NCBI GenBank assembly: GCA_964017125.1
Contig: OZ024915.1
Location: forward strand, 20,424,333 to 20,488,332
Origin: Flabesymbios commensalis
Taxonomy: Eukaryota; Annelida; Polychaeta; Terebellida; Flabelligeridae
Reading direction: 5' to 3'
DNA: 64,000 nt
The notes under the pieces were generated by a model, which worked only from the letters and a program-made list of their open reading frames with translations, ran no database searches and had not been told where the DNA came from. The stretch's first letter is position 1, and each line of letters opens with the position of its first letter. Positions 27,001 to 39,000 of this stretch are shown here, in pieces. The translations under genes and the position numbers were made by a program.

Positions 27001-30000
27001 CACACGTTTCATTCACAAGTAGCAGTGATTTGATCGGCTAATAGAACAAATTACAAACAATCGATTTTAATAATGTCGCTGGGGTCTAAAATTACTATTC
27101 CGTGGGGAGCTCCATAGTCGGAAAAGGAGTTCATCATATGACGTCGCTGGATTTTAGTCGTGCTTAACCCTCTAACTGCCGGTGCCGCATATATTCGGGT
27201 TTTCATTTTTTCTCAGTACATTGTACCACCTTTTAAATATGTTAAAGATAAAATGTGACATCAATCAGCAAGATTTAAAAAGAGTTGACTCCCATTTTGT
27301 CAAATCTGAATAATTTTCACCCACTTGAAGTTGTGGATCGCGTCAGCGAGACACAACTTCAAGTGGGTGAAAATTCAAATTGAATAATTTGGTGGTTAAA
27401 GAGATAATTCTTTACGGTTGAAGATAGATAACTCGCAATAGACTAGTCAAATTAAACGAACTAATGAACTAATGAACCCCTTTTTTGTTTACAGCGAATA
27501 TCACATTGAGCGGTGATGGAGCGACATCTGGTAGTCACATATCTCCCGATTCTACTAATGGCAGCAATGTTTGGATGCTGTTCTTCTTCATCATTGGTAA
27601 CGTCCTGATAGGGTTGGGCAGCACATCCTGCCTCACGCTGGGCATACCCTATGTGGACGACAACTGTAAACATGCTAATCTCACATTATATACAGGTAAG
27701 TCCGCACATTAAACCTTAAAGCGCTTAATATTTTGTATAAACTATGGAGACCAAAGGGTTTTTGTGGGTGGGGCGAGAGCCCCACTCACCTTATTGTCTT
27801 GTTCAGAACAAAGATTTGGGACAAAAAGTGACGTCACTCCATTCATAAAACCAGCATACAGGAGCATTTCATTCATTATTTGGGCCTTTCCGGGGGTCGC
27901 GTCAAATATTCCTGATACAATACAGAGCAACTTCACACGGTTTCACATCTTACAGTATGGACTTTTGAAATGGTCCCTTATTATCCATAGTAGCCTAAAC
28001 CCTTGCCATATTTGGTTATTTGTGAGAGGCTGGGTGATCATGACTATTAATTAGCCTTGGAGAATGAGGTCAGCACCTCTACAGTCCGACCAAGCTCTGT
28101 AGTCTGACTACCCCTCCAGAGCCCACAATCCCAGCAGACACGAGGCCTTGATTCAATGATGGCCGCTGCTGAAGATGCTGTGCCAACATTTAAACAGCAT
28201 TGGGTCAATCTCTTATCAACACATCCTCTTGTTAAGGAGCTCACCAGTCACTGAATACATACCCAGCAACTACGATGCGTTGACCCGATGCTAATACAAT
28301 GTTAGGCCAATGTCACAGACAATGGGCCAACATTAAATCACGTTGCGAGTCTGTTAGATACGTCTTAGCAAGCATGGGATATTGATGCAATGCTGGTTTA
28401 ATGTTGGCCTACTGCATGCGACGCTGGGGCAACTTTAAGCCAGCATTGGTTCAATTTCTCTGTCAGCTGGGACGTAGACTATATTATTAGAGGCCACACA
28501 CCACATGCTCCAAGCAGTCTCTACTGCCAGACTGCTGTGCATCCCATGTTTAATGTTGGGCCATCGTTGTAGACGCTGGACCAGCGTTCACACATTAACA
28601 CAGGGATAATGTGCTGTGTTTGCTATGTAATAGCAGACTCAATGTTGATATAGGCCTAATACTGGGCCAGCGTCGCAGACGTTGGACCAACTTTAAGCCA
28701 GTCTCAAAAGAATTGCTGGGTTCAAGCGACAGAGGTGATAATCTGATAATATCACAAGAGAAAGTCACTTGCGGGATGACACAATCATCATGTATTGAAC
28801 CTTCACATAACAGGGTTGCCTACATCATGTGGGGTTTATAAGAGGTGATAATAATAGCCTTTGGCCACTAGGACTATCTGTTTATCGTGAATTTTCAACC
28901 CAATCATACTGGGATACAATGAAAATGTGGCTACGTCAGACAGCTATCGCAGCCAACTGCATATTAAGCCTATATCCAGGGGCGTATCCAGGGGGGTGCT
29001 CGAGCCTTAATTGCCAGAGTGGTAATTTTCCAACCAATAATTGTACATACAATTAATCTACCATTCTCCGACATGTTGGTTCCAGCCCCCTCCACACCTA
29101 AATATATACCCCTTCCCATAAAATAAAGGTGTCTGGGATGCATCATTGGCGCCATTAACAGATTAAAGCCAGATTAGACAATGAACTAACCAAGTGATAG
29201 CCACATCGCCCCTATGTGGCGACAGAAGCAAAATCTTTCCAATGCAAATCTTTAAAATTTGACCATTCAGAGCACCTAAAAGTAGGATTTTTTTGCGACA
29301 GGTCTTCTTTCTTCTGTCCACCCTTTACCATGTTTACTAGTGTGAGATTTTTCAAACATTCATTATTTTTTTTGAAAAGAAACAGAATAAAATATATCAG
29401 CTTTGTGTTAGTCTTGGCCAATAATTGAAACGTTGAGCGAGACTTGAAACAAAGTTATGATTATGCTAAGATTGATGATAATTATTATGCTAAGATTGAT
29501 GATAATTATTATGCTAAGATTGATGATAATTATCATAGAATACCTTAAAACAACGTTGTTCCAAAGTAGATATGCTAAGATTGATAGTAATTATCATAGA
29601 CTATACCCTACTCTATGATAATTATAACACACCACAAGCACAATACACAGTAGGCTATGGGGATCGCTTGAAACGGACAACGACTTAAGAGTTGGGCGTG
29701 CTGCTTTCCCAAGCAATTGACACTGCATAAAATAAAATAATAAGGACCACGAGATAAAGATTATTCCTAAATTACCATGAATCATTAACCTGGGTGATGG
29801 CGAATTAATTTCTCAACAGATATCATCTCTGAGACTCAGTCTTGAGAACAAGTGGATACAAAACTGGGTCGCGTTTTCAATTTCCATTCCATTATTTGTT
29901 TTAAGGCCTATTTAAAATCGTCGTATTTTCTCAGTGCAATATATAGACCTCCAGTATAACCACTGACACGAAATAATTCGGATACAGCTGGGACTCAACA

Positions 30001-33000
30001 GTTTCTTTTCTAATGATAATAATTAAAAATTGGCAGTAAAGTTGTTTTGAAAATGTGGAACTACAACCAATACTAACAAAAATATCTGATATAGGCCTAA
30101 CTGATGATGAACTGGAATATAACATTTGCATTAAAAAATATTCTGCCATAGGGGAGTGTGGCAAATTAATAAGGGTGAAATAAAAACAAATATCTCAGGA
30201 ATTTTAAGTCATCATTAGTGAACGTTGTAAGCATTTTAATGGTCCACAATTTTTTTCAATGACATGTTATCACTTTTAATGGATGATTGTTGCATAATTC
30301 GGTCCTACATAATTGCATAATCGGCATTCCACAAACAAGGTTGCATAAATATTATCATAATGAGGGTGACCCAACGTTTGATTAATATTATTGTTGCTCC
30401 ACCGTCTGCTACGCTGGCCAAACATTAACACAACATTGGATCGACAGCTGTTTATTTTTATCTAGCTCATTTAATATGCCTAGTAGTTCGCACTCGCTAT
30501 TAAATGAGCTAATGATCATGTTTATGGGTTTTTTAATCTGTCAATAAGTTAAATCTGACATTTCAGCCAGTATCTCATATCTTCGTTTTACAGCAAAGAT
30601 ACCACGAAATCGCACTATTTGATGTTTATTTGTTTCAAAATTTTGCGGAGGCATGCCCCCTATAGGTCCCTGCTGTTTAATGGTTTCTTGAAAATCTGAG
30701 CACCCCCCTTAATTTATTTCTGGATACGCCACTGATATCTTATTCTTAGGCAAATAGACTTCAACATAACCAGAAAACACGAGATGTCGACCTAATGACG
30801 GGTTATGGTTGGTTTAATGACTGCCACGCTGACCCAACCTTAAACCTTAAATGCCAACATGATCATCATTTTACCGACGTACTGGGGAATGCGTCTAATG
30901 TAGGCAAAATGTTGTTGATTTTATTAAACCCATTAGGGGCCTACCGGCTTAATATATTTGGCAGAATCGTGAAGCAGACCATAAAATCATTGATTTTATT
31001 TTGGCCTCCTAATATGACCATTATGGTGTAAACATGTTCATAGACTAAAACTAGATATAGAGACAAAATTCCAGATTTCTTATTTCGGACATGCATGTCC
31101 AAAATAAGAAATAGTATACAGGAATTTCGTCTCTATATCTCGCTTAACTGGTAAATGCACAGCACAAAAATTTAAACTTTTGCAGTTCTAGTATATAGAC
31201 ATGTTTACAACATAATTATGGTCATATTAAGAAGCCAAAACTAAATAACCGATTTTTAACGATTTTAGCCTGATTGAGTCGCTTTAAATGGCTTCGACAA
31301 AAATCCGCCAATATAAGATTCAATCAACAATGGCCTTGGTAATTGACCTTAGTAATTCTCGAGACATCATCAACATTATCGTCATAATAGTCAACATTTT
31401 GAGAAAATATGCGTTCTCTGTCATTCAATATACATGTATACCGATAATTTTACAGTTGTCCGGTAGGTAGGCCTACTATCAAAATTTCGTTTTTGACCAA
31501 TATTTCTTCGGCTATTTTCCATTTAGTTCAGCTGCAAGTTTTTTCATCTGGCTTAAACTTTGGCTACTAGGCCTGCTTTTTTATCACCCCACTTTATCAC
31601 CCCAGATTATCACCCAGATACCAAAAATAGCCAGAATCCACATAATTGTATAGTGTATATATTGTCTGTAACGTTGACCCAACTTTGGCTGAACCAACAT
31701 GGTTGGTTGGATGCCTGATTTTAATGACTTGGGGGGGGGGGGGAGGGGGGATCGAAAAACTCATTTCACTGGTCCCTTCTCGTTGCCGACGTTTTATAAA
31801 ACTATACCTCACTGCGCAACCTACGAAAAAACGACCGGTCGCGAATGAGGCTGTTGCTCCAATGTAATTTCAATATAGCCTAATATTATGCTCTACTGTT
31901 AAACACTCAAAACATCATGAAAATAAAAATAAATCTTACCACAAAGGATATACCCATGAATATTTATAATCCAAGCTGTAGATAACAATCATATTGTAAT
32001 AATTCGATTTCATTAATGTTTTTTGTCAGCAAATTTCTGCACACAATGTTCATAAAATACTCTCCTCTGCTTATAAACTCACTCACTTTGTTGATCAGCT
32101 ACACAGAAGGAAAAGTAAAGTAAAGTAAAGCCACATGTATTTTCCCCAAGGCCAATCAAATTCGTGATATTATATTTTCATTATGTTTCGGGTGTCTGTT
32201 TTGTAATTCGGGATGAGCCCTATGGTGTAAACCCTACCCTAACAGTAGGGCCTACTATTCGGCTAATTTCAATATTGATCTACTGTGTACAACACTGGCC
32301 CGTCATTGAACCAGCATTGGCTCAACGCCTCGTCTTTGTATTGAAATGGTTACATAGGCCAATCCCTCAGCCCCAAACACATGAGGCCTTTGGCCCTAGT
32401 TTCAATTTGAAATCATCATAAATGTGCTCATCATTTGTATAAACATGATAAACCATGAATACCAAAGGTTTTTTTTCAATTTGAAAGCATCATAAATATC
32501 TTCATCATTTGAATACCTATGGTATGGGATTACGACCTTTAGAAATATTTTTACTCTTACATTGCGGGGATCGACTTTAGACGTCAGAATCTGACATCTA
32601 CAGACGTCAGATTTTGACGACTAAAGTCGATCCCCGCACTGTAAGGGTTAACCCTTGTCCTACTGGGACTGTGTATGTGCGCCTTTAATCCTTTCAAAGC
32701 TGAATTTACCATTTCCATCTTCATCCACTACAAGCCGAGAATTCTCCACTTGCAGTGGATGAAGATGACTTGAAGTTTGTGCAAATGGAAAAAAAGATAT
32801 CGTTCTTATTAGAACAGTTTCGTGGAAATTTTTGTTCTAAAACCCCTAGGTGTAGGATACTATGTCATTCTTGAGAGATGCAAAATAATTTTTTGATGCA
32901 TCGTGCGAGTTTTAACCCTTCCAGTGCGGGGACCGTCTTTAGACGTCAGAATCTGACGTATAAAGACGATCCCCGCACTGGGGAAAATAAAATATCTATA

Positions 33001-36000
33001 ATGGCCGTAGACCCATAACTTCAAAAAACCCTTTAGTCTCCATGGTTTACCGAAAATAATTCAGCGTTGTAAGGGTTAATAACTTAGTTTCGAAACAAAT
33101 ACAATGCCACTACTAATAAAATGATGTTTGTTTTTTGATAGATAGACGTTCAGTTCATCAAATAATTCAATCTTTTAATAAATAAAAGAAAAAAATAAAT
33201 TTTCGTCATTTGAAGGTGGAAATTGCGTCAAGAATTCCAGCTTTAAATGAATGAAAAGTAGCTGCAAACAATTTATCAGCACATTAGTTCACGTTGTCTC
33301 GTGTTTAAAGGGTTATACTAAAATGCATATACTTATTTTTCACTACAATATGCTGGTGTTGCTTATAGTTGTATAATCCAACTGAAATCAACAGCAGCAT
33401 ATTGTAGTGGATTCACTTTAGCCATGGTAAAAAAATTTCGATGATTGTCTCTAGCAATAATTCATTCTAACTCCATTTTTTGGAGCATTAGACAATAAGG
33501 TTTGTCAAATTTGATAAAAATTGGTTGATAATTGACTGAAATAACATAAGCTTGATTATCATTGGTCGAAATATCAAAAAATGACATTTGCTACGCCTAA
33601 TGTGGTATATAAATCTCACTGCACTCTTAGAATAAACAGTTCTCCATAATATAATAGAGTAGCATTCCACATATATACCAGGTACATCATACATGTATGT
33701 CAGTGGAATCCTTCCATATATTATTATATGGAGAAGAACTTGTCGTTCAGTGTGTCTACAGCTTGATTAGAGAGTACTATATTTAATAATTTTAGGGAAA
33801 CATGATATTTTATACCTGCTATAACGATCTACATCGACAATAACGAAGCCCACCCAACATAATATGTTGGTTTAATGTGACGTCGGTCCAACATTAAACC
33901 AACATATTAAGTAGAATGTTTCGTGTTGGTTGAGTAATTTTACTGGAGCGTGTGTATTGTTGTGTTGTTAAGGCATTGTTCTGGCGGCCGGAGGTCTGGG
34001 GCCGGCTGTGGGATACATTGTCGGCGGACTGTTCCTTGATATCTACGTTGATGCTCACAAGTCAGCACCACCAGAGTAAGTTTATCAAATAAACGGGAGT
34101 GTTTTTTCTTGGCCTAATGCATGGGCTTTGACAACAAATGAAATAAATAAACTAGTTAATATTAGTAGTAATTAAAATACACCGGTGACGTCAGTCTATT
34201 GTTAAAACAGTAGATAAGGATCTACGAATCTACTGTTATTGTTATATTGGCCGGGTCGCGCTCAATATAAAAATTTCAGCATGACACTGCATGGCCGTGT
34301 GGACATGGGTTGGGGCATGGTGGGCAGGCTATCTGTATGGTATATATTTGTATTGTTGTTGTAGTATGACATCGTCTTCACCAGGCTGGGTTGGGGCATG
34401 GTGGGCGGGCTATCTCTATGGTATATATTTGTATTGTTGTTGTAGTATGACATCGTCTTCACCAGGCTGGGTTGGGGCATGGTGGACGGGCTATCTGTAT
34501 GGTATATATTTGTATTGTTGTTGTAGTATGACATCGTCTTCACCAGGCTGGGTTGGGGCATGGTGGGCAGGCTATCTCTATGGTATATATTTGTATTGTT
34601 GTAGGGGTATGACATCGTCTTCACCAGGCTGGGTTGGGGCATGGTGGACGGGCTATCTGTATGGTATATATTTGTATTGTTGTTGTAGTATGACATAGTC
34701 TTCACCAGGCTGGGTTGGGGCATGGTGGGCGGGCTATCTCTATGGTATATATTTGTATTGTTGTAGGGGTATGACATCGTCTTCACCAGGCTGGGTTGGG
34801 GCATGGTGGACGGGCTATCTCTATGGTATATATTTGTATTGTTGTAGGGGTATGACATCGTCTTCACCAGGCTGGGTTGAGGCATGGTGGACGGGCTATC
34901 TCTATGGTATATATTTGTATTGTTGTTGTAGTATGACATCGTCTTCACCAGGCTGGGTTGGGGCATGGTGGACGGGCTATCTCTATGGTATATATTTGTA
35001 TTGTTGTAGGGGTATGACATCGTCTTCACCAGGCTGGGTTGGGGCATGGTGGACGGGCTATCTGTATGGTATATATTTGTATTGTTGTTGTAGTATGACA
35101 TCGTCTTCACCAGGCTGGGTTGGGGCATGGTGGGCGGGCTATCTCTATGGTATATATTTGTATTGTTGTAGGGGTATGACATCGTCTTCACCAGGCTGGG
35201 TTGGGGCATGGTGGACGGGCTATCTCTATAGTATATATTTGTATTGTTGTAGGGGTATGACATCGTCTTCACCAGGCTGGGTTGGGGCATGGTGGGCGGG
35301 CTATCTCTATGGTATATATTTGTATTGTTGTAGGGGTATGACATCGTCTTCACCAGGCTGGGTTGGGGCATGGTGGACGGGCTATCTGTATGGTATATAT
35401 TTGTATTGTTGTTGTAGTATGACATCGTCTTCACCAGGCTGGGCTGGGGCATGGTGGGCGGGCTATCTCTATGGTATATATTTGTATTGTTGTAGGGGTA
35501 TGACATCGTCTTCACCAGGCTGGGTTGGGGCATGGTGGACGGGCTATCTCTATGGTATATATTTGTATTGTTGTTGGGGTATGACATCGTCTTCACCAGG
35601 CTGGGTTGGGGCATGGTGGGCAGGCTATCTGTATGGTATATATTTGTATTGTTGTTGTGGTATCACATATTCTTCACAGGCTGGGTGGGGCATGATGGGC
35701 GGGGTACCTGTATGGTATATATTTGTATTGTTGTAGGGGTATGACATCGTCTTCACCAGGCTGGGTTGGGGCATGGTGGGCAGGATATCTTTGTGGCATG
35801 GTTCTTTCCTTCATGGTGGCCGTCATAATGAGTTGCTTCCCTGAGCATCTTCCAGGTTAGTCAAATTCCTCATATTTTATATTTAAACATGTTAAATCTC
35901 AATTGTTAATGTTACGCAATTTGAGTTTGAGACAATACTGTATATGAGACAATACTCACTCACTCACTCACTCACTCACTCACTCACTCACTCACTCACT

Positions 36001-39000
36001 CACTCACTCACTCACTCACTCACTCACTCACTCACTCACTCACTCACTCACTCACTCACTCACTCACTCACTCACTCACTCACTCACTCACTCACTCACT
36101 CACTCACTCACTCACTCACTCACTCACTCACTCACTCACTCACTCACTCACCCACCCACCCACTCTTCTTAGTAAATATGTGTCGTCGTTGTAGAGAGCA
36201 GGGAGCGACTTTTGGAGAAGTTTGGTATTTCCAATGGTGCAGTACACATGGCCAACGGCACCACCACTTCACAGCCAATTAATTATGAGGTGGAAAAGAC
36301 GAAAAACACAGAGAATGAAGTCAAATTGGTTGACACCAAGATAAGGAAGGTGAAGGAGGTGAAGGTGAAGTTGTTAAGGCGTCTGAAGGACGTAGTCACC
36401 AACGCCGTGTGGACGCTTATCACTATTGCAGTTACCATAGAAGCCTCATTAGTTGTAGCGTTTGGCATATTTCTGCCCAAAGTCATACAGTTCCAGTTTA
36501 GTCAGACGCCCGGAATGGCAGCTCTTCTCATTGGTCAGTACTATTGTTGACTTTGGTTGTCTCTGATATTCCCCATAATAATTTGATAGGTTTTCATAAG
36601 GTAGCATTTTGTTTAAATTTCTGATGTACCTGTAGTAAGAACACAAACTAGGTATGTCCTTTATGAAGGCTGTAATTTGTATTTTTTAAAATAATATATC
36701 ACTGCAATCAAGGGTCCTCGGCTATGGAATAGCCTGCTGGTGGATTTACGCCAACCTCCATCCGTTATGACCTTCAAGAAAAGGCTAAAATACGTATTCG
36801 AAAGACTATACTACCCAGAGACTGAAAAACACAAGCGCTTTGACTGGTTATACGATAAAAAAGGCGCTATAGAATTAAACTAAGTAATATAGAAATTTCA
36901 GATTTTATTACGGCGCAAGATTATAATCGTTATGATTATTATTTCCACCTCACATACGACATCAGCTTTAAATAACACTGCGGTGCATATGTATTTGTTT
37001 CCACAGGTGTCACGGCTATGCCCGCTGCCACCTTAGGCCTCATACTCGGTGGGGTGACCGCCAAAGTTGGAAACTTTGGTGTGCTTGGGCTTCTGAGGCA
37101 GTGCAGCATCACCTGTTTGCTGTCCTCCATGGTGGGATTCGCCTTCCTTTTCAGATGTCCCGGCGCGCCTGTGGCCGGCGTCCACGTCAGCTATGACGCA
37201 GTGCCCACTCATTCCAGGTCAGTTTGTTAACCCTTTAAGTTAGTCGATTGGATTTTTTTTCATTTATTATTTATCAGGCTTTATATAGACAAATATATAC
37301 AGTGATATAATACAAATATGCAATTCTAAGTAAAATTGTGTACATTAGGAAGTCAAAGACAGGAGACCAGAACCCTTACTATGTTTTACATTTTCACTCT
37401 CTTGAATGTTGTGTCTCGCTTACGCGATTCACAACTTCAAGTGAGTGAAAATGATTCGGATTTGACAAGAATCAAGTAAACGATTTTGAAATCTTCCTGA
37501 TTGATGTCACGTTTTATCTTTACCATATTTGAAAGCTGGTACGTAAAATGGTAATACAAAATCTCAAATACGAATATAAACATGATAAAGGTGAAGGCTA
37601 AGCCTGAAATTATGTCTCGCCACCGCGAGCCACAACCTTAACCCTTTAAAAAATTATTCAATCTGAATTTTCACCCACTTTAAGTTGTGTCTCGCTGACG
37701 CGATCCACAACTTCAAGTGAGTGAAAATTATTCAGATTTGACAAAATGGAGGTCAACTCTTTTCAAATCTTGCTGGTTGATGTCACATTTTATCTTTGAC
37801 ATATTTAAAATGGTGTAGTACTTAATGTGCTAATAAAAAATTAAAACCCGAATATATGCGGCACTGGCGTTTAAAGGGTTAATTGGGTTAGAAGTATTTG
37901 GATTTGTGAATTGCACTCACGAGCCAACTACATTGATTACCAGTGCTATCTAGGTGTCTGAATTCTAGCCCCAGTGCTGTTTCAGCCACAGATTGACCGC
38001 GTACAAAATCGTGGGACATTTCTTTGGACTATCATATCGGAAAATAAAGGGGCATAATCAGGTCAAAAATAGTTTTTTTTAGAATCAGTAACATTTCAGT
38101 TCCATGCCCGCATGCTCAGCTCAGAGGTCGCACAGTCATTAAAAAATTATGGACTTTTTTCGGACCTTTGGGTCGGGATCGCTCTCAGTCACCGCCATGT
38201 TGGATTTTTCGGGTAATGCAAATACATCACTGCACGGCCTCGGCGACACGGCTATCTGAATTCATGAGTGACACAGCTAATCAAAGGACCGAGTTTAATG
38301 TTTTCAAACTGTTTTATGACCTATAAAACTAATACAACTAGCCGATAGAATTTATTGAGATCACGCTGCTACATATATGTATGGCTCTGGCATTAAACAT
38401 TATTCTAAAACACATGATTATACTTTTTATGTTTCTAAATATTTTGTGACCTGAAATACACCTATGAATAAATGATTGAAGGGGATTTAGGCCACCGTAG
38501 TGCATATGCTAAACTGAGAAGAAGGAGAAGAAATAGCTTTGATTTATTTTCCCCCTTAAGCCCTCACGATCCATTAAAGCATCATCTTAGATCACTGAAA
38601 ACAGGATTAATTTTTCTGCAACGAAAGGTTTTAGAACAAAAATATCCATAAAACTGGTTTACCAATACGCGTCAATTTGTTTTACTTTTTAAACCACATC
38701 AAATCACGATCGTGTGAGGACGTGGCCCTGCGCGAAATTAACGTCGATACACTGGTCTCAACCTTAACTTGACGAGGCCGCCATTAACGTGATCGCCTAG
38801 TCACATGAGTAGGGAGAAACAAGGGTAGTTCTCTGAAAACCCCACACAGAATAAGTGCGGTTCGAATCCGGGACGTATGCATGACTGGCGAGGCAGTCAG
38901 GCGCTTCACCCATTGCGCCGATAACGATAACGATCTTTTTTATTATAGTGACCTGTGTTACAGTGATTTTGTTACATCAAACATATATTTAACAGTTTTA

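Larger units (their letters stand above)
28973..30741. mobile_element. Possible 1.8-kb element with GGCGTATCCAG ends
   Basis: Left CAGGGGCGTATCCAGGGGGG and right CTGGATACGCCACTG (30722-30736) are inverted, and each is next to GGGGGGTGCTC or its complement. No exact 8-base duplication was found, so these could be two separate fragments. The interior has no coding match. Confidence 0.35.
32648..33316. mobile_element. Family C MITE split by nested family F and B elements
   Basis: Left part TTAACCCTTGTCCTACTGGG (32648-32688) and right part 33080-33316 (hairpin TTTCGTCATTTGAAGGTGG / CCAGCTTTAAATGA, end AAAGGGTTA). Between them lie F (32685-32915) and B (32912-33079), each bounded by TTAA. Confidence 0.65.

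Noticed and set aside
28973-30741. A confident single hAT element
   Set aside because: The ends match but no target duplication could be found; kept only as a low-confidence feature.
34262-35614. 450-codon open frame on the minus strand with 27-residue repeats
   Set aside because: It is the complement of the 81-bp array. A period that is a multiple of three keeps several frames open, and there is no independent coding evidence.
34303-35760. CRISPR array
   Set aside because: Units are contiguous, with no unique spacers, and the DNA is clearly eukaryotic.
35751-35760. Acceptor cttcaccag as the start of OATP exon e
   Set aside because: It needs phase 1 from the upstream exon, but that exon ends in phase 2. 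The ttgttgtag acceptor at 35736 fits.
35944-36282. Open frame of Thr-His-Ser-Leu repeats
   Set aside because: Translation of a (CTCA)n microsatellite inside an intron.
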